Shown piece after piece: positions 24,500-34,503 of a DNA stretch of 64,000 bases. The notes under the pieces are model-generated. The model saw only the letters and a list, made by a program, of their open reading frames with translations. It did not search any database and was not told the DNA's origin. Position 1 is the stretch's first letter. Each line of letters begins with the position of its first letter. The position numbers and the translations under genes were made by a program. This stretch comes from Citrus sinensis. Its lineage: Eukaryota > Streptophyta > Magnoliopsida > Sapindales > Rutaceae. Where the stretch lies: contig NC_068556.1 in NCBI RefSeq assembly GCF_022201045.2, positions 22,239,501 through 22,303,500 on the forward strand, in the 5' to 3' direction.

Positions 24500-25891
24500 G
24501 GGGACTTGTATGAATGGAACATGCGCTTAAATAATTGATCAGGAGACTTGTATTCATCTTGTGGTCAGTCAAACAATGACATGGTAAAGCAATAAGGAAA
24601 ACACTACGAAGTGACCAGAAACAACAGACTACGAAAAGTCAAATACGATAGCCGCACATGCCTATCTCTTAATTGTATTCTGTATGGCCAATCGATTTGA
24701 ATTGAAAGTCTCCAACATTGAATTGATTTGGTTAGTGATATATCCAATGGACCATCCACTGAGTGAACCCAACTTGTTTTCCTTTATCAAGCTGACAAGT
24801 ACAAAGAGTTCGTTTTTTTTTTTTTAAATGAGAATATTGAATGGATGGAAACCAAATCTATCTTCAGTAAAAAACAAAATTACGTGTTGAGTTGTGATTT
24901 ATATTGATTAAGAAAAAATATTTATTTAAGTTTATATGAGGATTATATATCTCTCTATCTAATAAATTAGTCTTTTTAAAATTAGATATTTAAAAATTCA
25001 AGCTTCAGCTCCTAAAAAATGAGTATTATAGTCAAATCTTAGTAGTCAGAATGTAGTGGTAGAACAACTCACTAATTGTGTTAGAGGAAAAAAAAAAAAA
25101 AAACCGAGGTCTGGTAATAGTTTTATTGAGAGATTATTAAATTATGTCCACATTGATTAGTAAAATTGATCTTTTGGTTGGATGCTTATAAATCTTGTAT
25201 CATACCCCTAAAGTTAAAGAATTATGGTCCACTCATAAGTTGGTTCTCTTGATATTTTTAAAGATTTTGTCGTGTATCTATGACTAATATTAGTGCATCA
25301 TTAATATTTTAGTACTCATGTTTTCTTACTTATCAATCACATTTATTAATCATGCATCAATTACGGAAATGAATTTGGCTGAGGAAAAGTTTAGAATGGG
25401 GGGATCCTAGTCGATATTTAATTTCTTATTTCTACTAAAACTAGTAAGAAAAACCAATTTTTAAAGAGAGAGATAGACTGAAATTACACATTTTTCTGTG
25501 ATGCACAATGTCTTGCCTTCTTTGTTATCGTTATTATTTTTCCTCTAAAATTATAATATGATCCGTAAATATTGCTACACCATTTTAATTCCCATTCTTT
25601 AACGGTGGGTATCAATTAACTATTTAGTAGGTAGAATTTTTTGGGTTGAAAAAAGGGCTATGGGATTCGTATCTTTCGTGTTAATTACCAAATCTACAAT
25701 TACTTACTGTTTTAACACCATAATAAAACCACGGACAAAAGGAAATCATATTATAATCAACATTTATCTTCTCTAACTACTTTTCTTATTTTATCTTGCG
25801 CTGTTGCGCATGCTTTTAATATATTATCATAATAATGTGACGAATGTAAAAATTAAATAAAAAGCAAAGTCATAAATGAGCTTCCAAAGAG
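24500..25891. other. Intergenic spacer between glycine-rich copies B and C
   Basis: About 1.4 kb of AT-rich DNA. I see no coding region or clear repeat apart from short poly(A) and poly(T) runs near 24813 and 25088. Confidence 0.4.
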
Positions 25892-26167
25892 TTACATGGC
25901 ATCATGCCGTAAAACAAATGCAACATAAGATGATAAGCATATAATAGTCAAGCTAAACGGAGCCATATTCCCTCTATCTACACCGGAGCTTCCTCCGGTT
26001 CCGCGATTTGTTGTGCCTCCACCTCGGCCGCCTCCACCTCTTCCACCGCCACCACCACCACCACCACCACCACCACCACCACGTTGAGCAGAAGCAACAG
26101 ATGACGTAAGAACAATCACAATTATGATGAACACCGGCAAGAACTTCATGAGCTTATGAGGCCCCAT
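25892..26167 (-). CDS. Small secreted glycine-rich protein, copy C
   Basis: 91 residues if started at the ATG at 26167 (MGPHKLMKFLPVFIIIVIVL), which lines up with copy B; an upstream in-frame ATG at 26197 would add ten residues before the signal sequence. The signal sequence ends VASAQR. A run of 13 glycines follows, encoded largely by a (CCA)n microsatellite on the plus strand, then RGGGGRGGGTTNRGTGG. The tail MAPFSLTIICLSSYVAFVLR matches copy B. A TATA box at 26340-26347 supports expression. Gly-run length is probably polymorphic through slippage. It is the most recent duplicate pair with copy B. Confidence 0.75.
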   Translation of the reverse strand: MGPHKLMKFLPVFIIIVIVLTSSVASAQRGGGGGGGGGGGGGRGGGGRGGGTTNRGTGGSSGVDRGNMAPFSLTIICLSSYVAFVLRHDAM

Positions 26168-26339
26168 GTACATCAACTGCATGCCAAACGAAACCAAGTC
26201 ACAGAAGTGTCTTAAATCAGTATCTCGCAGAAATGGAAAGAAAAGAAAGCTTACAGATTTTCAGCTGCAGTGAGAACCCTTTATTTGAGCTAGCTTTTGA
26301 AGAATAAATAGCAAATGTTTACAAGAGGTAGAGGGTTGT

Positions 26340-26347
26340 TATTTATA
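26340..26347 (-). promoter_or_regulatory. TATA box of glycine-rich copy C
   Basis: Minus strand TATAAATA, about 175 bp upstream of the ATG at 26167, inside a CTCTATAAATAACAAC context. Confidence 0.5.
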
Positions 26348-26863
26348 GAGAGGAAAGAAAAGATGGAGAGTCATATAACTTGAACATACAAATTCCTGTA
26401 ATGAGAGAAAGACCTAAATAAAATTGCATAAAAAATATATTGTCAACGTTGTTTTTTTAATTTATTTCATATTAATTTAATGCTAGACTGAATTGCTTGG
26501 GAGATTGAAACACGCGCTTAAACACTTTGAGGAGAAGATTTATATATCCAATGGTCAAAGAATTAAATGACACAGAAATTTAATTAGAAAGGAAAAGACT
26601 GCGAAATTAATGTCAAAATCTATTGTTGTTACAAATTGGTACTTACATATTACATATGTGTTAGATAATGACATACAGAGAAATAAACAAAGGACCAGAA
26701 AACAAGTGTTGAACTTCGTTAATCTATGTCTTTCTCATCGCAAATTAGACATAAAATTAAAACTAGGGAATGAAAATGAAACAAACTCTTTTATTTAATC
26801 AGTTAACGGCATCCAGTCCAGCAAATAATAAAAAAAACAAAAAAACTAGATATTAAAGAACTT

Positions 26864-27133
26864 TCAAATGTTCATGCATGCATAATGTTCCATGGCATAG
26901 TGTAAAACCAACGCAGCGTAAAAAAGGAAACTTGTTATTGAACTAAGCAGTGGCCTTGCGGAAGTAGATGAATGATTCTTGGCATGACCGCCGCAGCGGC
27001 GGCTTCCACCAAGTCTACCGCTATCATCACCTTTGGCGGCTACTAATGAGGACGACAATGATATGATTATCAGGACAGTAATTGATACCACCACCAAGAA
27101 TTTTGTGAGCTTTGCTGCTAAGGATGACTTCAT
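26864..27133 (-). CDS. Small secreted protein of the glycine-rich array, copy D
   Basis: 89 residues from the ATG at 27133 (MKSSLAAKLTKFLVVVSITV); an upstream ATG at 27142 adds only MGK. The signal sequence ends SLVAAKG. The centre is short and nearly depleted of glycine runs (GDDSGRLGGSRRCGGHAKNH), then SSTSARPLLSSITSFLFYAA and a tail ending VLHYAMEHYACMNI. The ends are as in copies G, H and I, so this belongs to the second subfamily, in which the Gly core is reduced. A TATA element lies at 27189-27196. It is intact, but the short core makes structural-wall function less likely than in copy B. Confidence 0.7.
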   Translation of the reverse strand: MKSSLAAKLTKFLVVVSITVLIIISLSSSLVAAKGDDSGRLGGSRRCGGHAKNHSSTSARPLLSSITSFLFYAALVLHYAMEHYACMNI

Positions 27134-27188
27134 TTTGCCCAATCCAATTAGGAGAATTTCTTATGAGAATTGCAGAAGAACATCGATC

Positions 27189-27196
27189 TTTTTATA
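27189..27196 (-). promoter_or_regulatory. TATA box of glycine-rich copy D
   Basis: Minus strand TATAAAAA, 56 bp upstream of the ATG at 27133. A related element (TTTTATAATTG on the plus strand) precedes the broken copy F at about 27874. Confidence 0.45.
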
Positions 27197-27306
27197 GTTG
27201 CTTCGTATCTTTCGGAGTTAATTCTCGAATCTAAAGCGTGATCATTGCTTTAATATATACAATACTTTCAACCGCAATGGGTAGTCACATTATCGTTACA
27301 TCTGAA

Positions 27307-27558
27307 TCACTTACAATGGAGTAAAACTAATGCAGCATGTGTAATCCAGCAAAGCGATAGCTTAGAAGCAGCAGTTGATGTATGGTTATGGTTCCTGCTT
27401 GTGCCACCTCTACTCTGTCCACCAGCTCTGCGTCCTCGGCAACCGCCATGTCCTCCGCCTTTGGCAGCCACTAAGGATGAGAATATGCGGACAATAAGCG
27501 AGAGGACAACCGGCAATTTCCTGACCTTCGGTAACAAGAAATAAGAAGGAGACCTCAT
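27307..27558 (-). CDS. Small secreted glycine-rich protein, copy E
   Basis: 83 residues from the ATG at 27558 (MRSPSYFLLPKVRKLPVVLS); an alternative start at 27570 adds MKRS. The signal sequence ends SSLVAAKGGG. The core is GGHGGCRGRRAGGQSRGG plus a His/Asn/Thr stretch (SRNHNHTSTAASK). The hydrophobic tail reads LSLCWITHAALVLLHCK. The N-terminal spacing differs slightly from copies H and I. Only 170 bp separates it from copy D, so the two are tightly tandem. Confidence 0.65.
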   Translation of the reverse strand: MRSPSYFLLPKVRKLPVVLSLIVRIFSSLVAAKGGGHGGCRGRRAGGQSRGGTSRNHNHTSTAASKLSLCWITHAALVLLHCK

Positions 27559-27747
27559 TGATCGTTTCAACTCAAATTATAAAGAAACCAAAATCACTCG
27601 CTAATAAATTAAAGGAAACAAAAAAAGAAGACCTTGGAATTTAATCAACAAATCGAACAAGCTAGCATTGCAACCTGTTGAAAATAGAGGCACTGACGAA
27701 GAAGCTCTCGCAAGGGACTGTAAGCAAATTTTCCGAAATTACATGGT

Positions 27748-27823
27748 TCGTGATAATCACAGGACAACAATTGATAGCACTACCAACAATATTGCGAGAG
27801 ATGGTGCTAAGTGAGGACCTCAT
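27748..27823 (-). pseudogene. Glycine-rich array, N-terminal relic (copy F)
   Basis: From the ATG at 27823 the sequence is similar to the signal-sequence part of copies D and I (TTGTTGGTAGTGCTATCAAT, then TGTTGTCCTG), but frameshifted, and no Gly-rich core or tail follows. Upstream leader and TATA-like sequence also resemble copy D. Confidence 0.55.
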
Positions 27824-28283
27824 TTCTTTTCCAATTGCGCATGTAATTTCTTATAAGAAGGCATAAGAACATCTTTTATAATTGCTTGGTATCTTTCATG
27901 TTAATTTCCAATTTTTATGATCTTTACTACATAATATTAAAATCATATAAAAAATAATCATAAAATGATGCGCGTAAAACAACAATATTTTATAATTAAC
28001 AAACCTTCTTCTACAAAATGTGAATTCGTTTGATTTTGTTTGCATCTAATTAATTATAATAATAAATTAGGCCACTCTGAAGCTACCACCTTCATTACAA
28101 ATATGAAATATCTGATAATATAATTTCAATCACACTGGAGAATTATAACAAATCACCAAATACGTACTCCCTAACCACATCATCGTTACAAAATCCTTTT
28201 GGTTGATAATATCCAGTCCAACAATAACAAGAATACTAGAAACAAAACAAAACAAAAATTATAGAAAAGAAATTTCAAATCTT

Positions 28284-28542
28284 CTACATGGCATAATGGA
28301 GTATTACTAATGCTGCTTTCAAAAACAAAGTTGTTAACCAATTAAGCGATAGCCCAGAAAGGAGCAGATGAATGGTTATTGCCATGAATACCGCGGCCAC
28401 CGCCACTGTTACTGCGTCCACTGCCTTCACCACCATGTCCCCACCGCTGCCGTGTCCACCACCTGTGGCAGTCACTAAGGATGAGAGGAGGAGATGACAA
28501 CTAGCAATTTTGTGAGCTATTCGGTGACAAGTGAGACCTCAT
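28284..28542 (-). pseudogene. Glycine-rich secreted protein, broken copy G
   Basis: It starts MRSHLSPNSSQNC and stops. Compared with intact copies (CCAAAGCTCACAAAATTG) it reads CCGAATAGCTCACAAAATTG, a 2-bp insertion that shifts the frame. The Gly-rich part (GGEGSGRSNSGGGRGIHGNN) and the tail are in separate frames. The tail (LKAALVILHYAM) is readable in the frame ending at 28284. Domain order is intact, so the loss of coding capacity looks fairly recent. Confidence 0.65.
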
Positions 28543-28864
28543 CTTTATTATCAACTCAAATAAACTAAAAGGTCAATTAATATCACACGCGAATAATGGA
28601 AATGGAAACAAACAAACCAGGAGGGTTTTAACAGTAATACCCAGAATAATGTGACTCTGTCATGAGAGAATTAATTGTTTTTCCTTTGTGAAGGAGGAAA
28701 TGTTAGTTTCTCTTGAGTATTAGGGCAGGATAGATGGATATAGTGCATGGTATGGATGTTATTTAGTTACTTTATATATTTGTTTATTCCATAAATTATT
28801 CATAAGAAACTCTTGTACTAAGAATAATTTATGTTTATAGCAATTACATGATTTAGGACATTAT

Positions 28865-29495
28865 GTGCGGGCTAAGGAAAATCAAGGTGTTAATGATTCT
28901 TTGTTAGTTACGGCAGCCAAAATGAAAGAAGTATGGATTCATCGGTCGCCTCCTGTATGGCCTTGGTGTAAACTCAATTCGGATAGCTCTTGCAAAAGGT
29001 CTGGCTTTTCAAGTGCTGGAGGTATCATTCGGGATTATAACGGCAAGTGGATTCGGGGATTTGGGTTAAATATTGGTTTGATTGTTGCTCGATTACGATT
29101 GCTGAGTTTTGGGGTCTTTATCAAAGTTTGCTGATTGTTGGGGAGATTAGAATTCGGTGGATATTGTTGGAAGTGGATAGTTTATGTGTAACTCAATTAG
29201 TTGCTAGCTCTTCTATTCCCACTAATGGCTGTTCTCAGCTTGTCCAATCTATTCAGGACCTTTGAAACCAGAGTGGTATGTGGAAATTAAGCATATTTAT
29301 CGTCGAACGAATTTTGTTGTTGATGCTCTTGCTAATTATGCACACTTTCTGCCTTTGAGTTTTCATATTTTTAGTTCTCTTCTATCTTCTATTAATCACA
29401 TTTTTCTCCATGATAGGTATGAGTTCACCTATTCCCAGTTTATTTTATCTTAACTCCCTTTAAGGAGTTCCCATTTCTAAAAAAAAAAAAAACCT
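28865..29495 (+). mobile_element. LINE 3' fragment with degraded RNase H domain
   Basis: The frame 28865-29060 contains WCKLNSDSSCKRSGFSSAGG and IIRDYNGKWIRGFGLNIG, typical of the RNase H (RVT_3) domain at the C-terminus of plant L1-type LINE ORF2. The domain continues after a frameshift (AEFWGLYQSLLI, then ILLEVDSLCVTQL) and again after a second shift (IKHIYRRTNFVVDALANYA). It ends in a short 3' UTR and a poly(A) run at about 29480-29492. It is 5'-truncated, as usual for LINE insertions. It sits between copies G and H of the glycine-rich array. Confidence 0.75.
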
Positions 29496-29904
29496 TAATA
29501 ATAAGTATTAATTACATGTTTAAATTTATCTTATTTAAAGAATATTTTTCAATGATATGTTACATGACATGTCATTAAGGCTTCATTAATTTATTGATAA
29601 TGTTATGAATTATCTCATTAATGATGAAATAAAAAGTAAACTATTATTAAATACATTGCGATTGTTATTTGGTAAGATGTCATTCAAAGATCCAAACCTT
29701 GTTCCCAACCTATGGCATACCCTAAATTACAGGCTCATTTTATAACTAGAAGTCGAACACTTACATTTTAAAGTTTAATTCCTTAAAATCTTCGAATTAA
29801 TGTATGCGACATGCCATTTCATTAATGTCATCTTCCTTTTTTTTTTCTTTTTTCCTTCATATGCTATTCTTTTTCCCATTGATGAGTTCAGTTTTGATAA
29901 TGGT

Positions 29905-30480
29905 TTTTTTTTTTTTTTGGAAATAAGCTAACATTTCGTTCACCATAAGTGAAAAATTGAAAATCAGTACACCATCACATCTAATACACACAAAATATTA
30001 TACAAATGATCTCAATAGATATCTATTACAAATACACAATTGGTTGAATCAATACATTTCCACACTGAAGAATAAGAGCAAAAACCAGTGTATTAAAGTT
30101 ATTCGAGTGAAGTAAATCTTCCAACAAAGAAGAGCACCCAACAAAGAGTCATTCACTAGATGAAGCTCTATTATATAATACTCTCCATCTTTAAATTTGA
30201 TTTTTCCAATTTGTACAGGAGCATATTTTCTGTCTTCACCCATTTGTTATAGCATGAAATCCTCTAACTTTTTCAAGATGTGAATCTGCAAAACTAGAAA
30301 ACAAACATACCATAACATATAAAAACAGTAGAAAACTGCAAAAAAAAAAAAAAAAAAAAAAAAACAGTAGATAAAGCCATACGCACACCGGATCAAAATA
30401 TGGGTACGAAGTATATACCCACTCCAAATCAGAATCTGGGCCTGAGCGGATCAAGATCAAGATCTGGGACCGTACACATA
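29905..30480 (-). other. Possible retroelement-derived sequence with poly(T) start
   Basis: A run of T at 29905-29919, followed by sequence with a retro-insertion look (minus-strand 3' end), and a run of about 25 A at 30340-30364. No recognisable reverse transcriptase or RNase H motif is present. The assignment rests only on the homopolymers. Confidence 0.25.
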
Positions 30481-30505
30481 GTGAGGGGACAAAAAGAAAA
30501 GAGTT

Positions 30506-31160
30506 GAACTATTGGCACCCCTTCATTCATCTTATAAAATCCCTGTGATATTATAATTACATTAAAGGATAAATATAAATAAAATTTTAATCTTATTTAT
30601 ATTTTCTTTCTCTCTTCAATTTCATTTTGCTTGCACAATATAAATTTTTTTTAATCATTAGAATAATCTGAATTTAAGAAGCGATCTATAAAAAAAAATT
30701 TAATCATTAAATTAATCTAAATTTAAGAAGCAAATTTTTAAGCCAAAATAATGCTCTTGTAATATATGTAGCAACAAAATTAGGATACAACATTGAGAGA
30801 AAATATATTAAATAAAATTTTATCTCACTACATATAATTTTTTAAGGATTCTCAAACTAATTATTGCACCCAAAGTTTATATGTACGATGAAATTGTATT
30901 GGACCCATAAAATATTCAATATTTTATAAGATTTTTCTTACTTTTTCCTTTAGATTTTTTTTAAAAAAATTAAATGATAAAGAAAGTTTGAAGAGAGGAA
31001 TATAATTATTAAGACTAAAAGAGTGAGAAAGTTATTAGAAAATTGTAAGATTTATAAATAAAAATAGTGTTTATTTAGAAAAAGGGTATTTTTGGTATTA
31101 AATAAAATATAATTGAAAAAAAAAGGTTTAAAAAATATTTTGAAGGGGTGCTAATAGTCC
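30506..31160. mobile_element. Inverted-repeat transposon, non-autonomous
   Basis: The left end reads GAACTATTGGCACCCCTT and the right end, reverse-complemented, GGACTATTAGCACCCCTT. Length 655 bp, AT-rich, no coding content. It contains an internal repeat of about 65-70 bp period (TTTAATCATTA(G/A)A(A/T)TAATCT near 30650 and 30700). It ends 28 bp before the target site of the next element. Confidence 0.55.
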
Positions 31161-31198
31161 TACTCAAAAGAAAAATAAAATTACATCATCCAAAATTT

Positions 31199-32397
31199 GG
31201 GTAAGTTTTAAAAACTACCCCTGAGGTTTTCCTTTACTACACCTAGAGAGAATATATATATATATTGACAACATCCCCCCTGACTGTGTATAAGAGTTAG
31301 GCATCCGTTAGGCAGTTGAGGGAATGTTCAAAAATGCCCTTCACAACACATTTCAAGGAATGACAAGATAATTTGATACTGTATATGATTTTTACATTTG
31401 GAGCCAAATGGTTTAGAGTAGTGGAAAGACTATTATACCCTTATGAATTTATTTTTTGACAATACACAATCATATATAAAACAAAATTGAATTGAGTGTT
31501 AAAAAGACTGAAATGCCCTTTAAACTAAGTATTTTAACAGTGACAATTAGGTAATAACATCACTTGAACCTTGATCCCATTCGCATCCCTAATAGAGTGA
31601 CCCCAGCAAACATCCCTAATATCAGTCCACATCTTGTGCAAACTATACTGCTCTGAAATAGCTAAACCAACTACAAATACTTCATCATCAATTACTGCCT
31701 CAATGTCAAAGTACACTAAGCTGCATACATTAACATAAATATTTAGCTTAACAAGTTCAATAAATGCCATCTTTTATACGAACAATCTTAGATGTAGCAA
31801 TACAAAATTAGATAAGCAATGGCACGAGCTCTAACATTGCAGATTATACATGAAGAAAGATTATCACTAAACCTGGAAATATATATTTTGGCTGTAAAAT
31901 TTCAGTAAACATTCACAGATCATGGTCCAAAATCATCAAGAATTAATCTGTTTTCATAGTTTACATAATATATCCAATTATTATCAACTTAAAAATCAGT
32001 TCATTTTCGGTCATTGCTTCAATTTGTAAAAATTTTAATTAACTATATAAAAAAGTCAAGTATATAACTAGCAACAATTCAACAAAATCCAAGAATATAA
32101 TATAACCCAACTTTAGTTTTAATCTTTCACATAAATACACACCTGCTACGCTCTTCAATCACTGACTGTTCAGATGCCGGTCGTCGCCGGAATTCAGATA
32201 GAAACGTAGTTGATCTCATAGACTTGTTATTTTTCTAAGATTTAAAAATAAAAAAATAGACCATTTACGTTATTGCCCTCAACTACCTAACGGATGACTA
32301 ACTCTTATACACGGCCAGGGAGATGTTGTCAATATATGCATATATTCTCTCTAGGCGTAGGAAAGGCAAACCTCAGGGTGGTTTTTAAAACTTACCC
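31199..32397. mobile_element. Mutator-like element with terminal inverted repeats and 10-bp target duplication
   Basis: The left end is GGGTAAGTTTTAAAAACTAC and the right end, reverse-complemented, GGGTAAGTTTTAAAAACCAC. Similarity extends over more than 100 bp (CTGAGGTTT, CTAGAGAGAATATAT, CTCTTATACAC and so on). TCCAAAATTT flanks both sides exactly (31189-31198 and 32398-32407). A 9-11 bp duplication with long terminal repeats is typical of the Mutator superfamily. Inside, a minus-strand frame 31770-31534 (78 residues, with FDIEAVIDDEVFVVGLAISE) has no family I recognise. The element is 1199 bp and too short to carry a full transposase. Confidence 0.8.
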
Positions 32398-32730
32398 TCC
32401 AAAATTTCCACCGGATGAAGAGCCAACTATGGCGAAACTGAGGAGCGGTTGAAGATGGAGCAAACAGAAGGCTGGAGAAGAGGAGAGAGAAAGGGATGGG
32501 TTTGAGAGAAAACAAGTGGCTCTCTTTGATAATGGCTAGTTATTTCTCTAAATCAATTGTAAGTGAGCATATATTAATATCTTAGAAAAAAAATTCAGAC
32601 TTGTATTCTCAAAATAAAATTGAGAAAACAAGATTGAAATATATAAGGATAAAATTCAGAGACATAAAATTAAAAAAAAAAAAAAGATTTGCAAGGTAAA
32701 ATTTCAAATCTTAGTAGTTGATGGTATGAA

Positions 32731-33042
32731 TTAGAAATTAAGAACACATAAAACCAATGCAGCGTAAGAAAATAAACTTGTAATCCAACTGAGCGATAGC
32801 CTTGAGGATGCAGATGAATGACTCCCGCCATGAGTCCCATGACTGCCGCCAACTGCACCAGCTCCTCGCGCGCCGCCATAACCGTGTCCGCCTATGCTGT
32901 GCATCCCTCCACCGCTTCTGGGTCCGCGGCCGCCTCCACCGCGTCCGCCGCCGCCTCCACCACCTTTGGCAGCCTCTGTTGATGAGACGAGGACAATAAT
33001 TGAGATGACAACTAACAATTTTGTGAGCTTCGGCGACCTCAT
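32731..33042 (-). CDS. Small secreted glycine-rich protein, copy H
   Basis: 103 residues from the ATG at 33042 (MRSPKLTKLLVVISIIVLVS), chosen because it matches the paralogues; the open frame extends upstream to 33156 but adds a non-signal leader. The signal sequence ends STEAAKG. The core has GGGGGGGRGGGGRGPRSGGG, then a Gly/His/Ser part (HSIGGHGYGGARGAGAVGG, SHGTHGGSHSSASS). The tail LSLSWITSLFSYAALVL is the consensus of the second subfamily. It lies 330 bp from the right end of the Mutator-like element. Confidence 0.75.
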   Translation of the reverse strand: MRSPKLTKLLVVISIIVLVSSTEAAKGGGGGGGRGGGGRGPRSGGGMHSIGGHGYGGARGAGAVGGSHGTHGGSHSSASSRLSLSWITSLFSYAALVLCVLNF

Positions 33043-33924
33043 GATTTTTATCTTTTTTTTTTTTCCACTCAAATTAGAGAAACCGATAACACGTAAGTGT
33101 AAATAAGTAACCAGTGGGACCATTTGGCACCTCCCTAAAACAAAGTGTGAATTCAATTTATATTTCTAATTGAAATATTAATATATTATGAATCAATTTA
33201 TGGTAAGGATTTGTTTGTTTGTTTGGTGGGGTTTCCTCTTTGGTCAATTAAGTTGTTGCAACTAGCTTTAGCTATTCTTGGCTAATAAAGCTTCTGAATA
33301 GAACGTGGAGTCTTTAATTAATTGATAACGATGTGTCGTATCCACCCGTCGCAGCTAACATGGCAGAGGCTTTCTGTTCTATTCAGTTTAATTAAATGAA
33401 AAAAAAAAAAAAGAATTAAGTAAAATTCTTGAAAAAAAAAATCATTCAGTCAAAATGCAAACATAGAAATCCCTAGTGCAACTAATTTCGATAATTTTTC
33501 TGTTCTATTCAGTTTTAGATTAGGTTTTCTGTTCTAGTTGGGGCAAATTTGTTCAATAAATCATATAAAATTACTAAAGTTTCTTATCTTGGTTTTGTTA
33601 AATAGTACATGACTTTATATTTCTATTTGAAAATCTTCAAGCAACAGCTATATGCAGCTGATTTCTTTTTCTTTTTCTTCTTTTTGGAACTTACAGGTTT
33701 TTTTTTTTAATTTCTCTAAAACAAAATAATGATACTTATTTTTCCTACATAAACAAAAACTATTTTTCAATTTCTGTAGTCGGCAACTTATTGGATATTT
33801 ATTAACCTTTAGTATTTTCTTTTACAAATAACAAATTATGTTTGATATTGAAGAAAGTTATAGGATTATATAATAGCATTAATGAAGTGAGTGCACATTA
33901 AATGGTGCCAAGGTTCAAGAGTAC
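33043..33924. other. Intergenic spacer upstream of copy H
   Basis: About 880 bp of AT-rich DNA. TTTTCTGTTCTATTCAGTTT-like stretches occur near 33370 and 33497. No coding region seen; the copy H promoter should lie near 33050-33250. Confidence 0.35.
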
Positions 33925-34299
33925 GAGCATCTCTAAAATTTTTTATAAATTTTACTTTTTAAATATCTATTTGTTTACTTATGTGGTAAATAAAAAGGTG
34001 AAAAAATATGATATTTTTAAAAAAAACTCTTTAAATAGAAATAAGTTAATATTATTTTAATCAAATAATTATTTTTGAAAGGAAAAGTTAATAGCAATTA
34101 AAGTACTTTTTTCTCTTTCTCCAATAAAAAGTAATAAAATATAAATTGAAGAGAGAGAAAGCAACTCTCCAAATTTAAAGAAAGAGAATAATTTCTTATT
34201 TGAAGATTTTTATTTGAGTGTCTTTTGGAGCCTTAAATATCGATGTGGTTTATCAAATAAGTAATAAAATCTTATTTAAAGAGATTTTTGGTGATGCTC
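33925..34299. mobile_element. MITE with GAGCATC ends
   Basis: The left end GAGCATCTCTAAAATTTTTT and the right end GATTTTTGGTGATGCTC are inverted repeats. Similarity continues inward (TTACTTAT(G/T)TG(G/A), (A/T)AATATC(T/G)AT). Length is about 375 bp with no coding content. The GAGCATC start is common in plant miniature elements. Confidence 0.5.
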
Positions 34300-34503
34300 T
34301 AATAATACTCTATTAAATTGTCCTTGTTAATAAGTTAATTATATTAAGAATATTTTTATTATAAATTAAAATATTTAAAATAAAATTTAGAGTACAAATA
34401 GTCTCATATGCCATATACCGATTAAATGAGCATAAATTTAAAATGAATATAATTTTAAGCCCTTGGATTGAATAATAGTGAAAAGATCGAAGTTTTGATG
34501 GCA

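Noticed and set aside
28284-28475. 63-codon frame as a separate intact gene
   Set aside because: It joins the tail of broken copy G to a shifted reading of its Gly-rich core and has no signal sequence.
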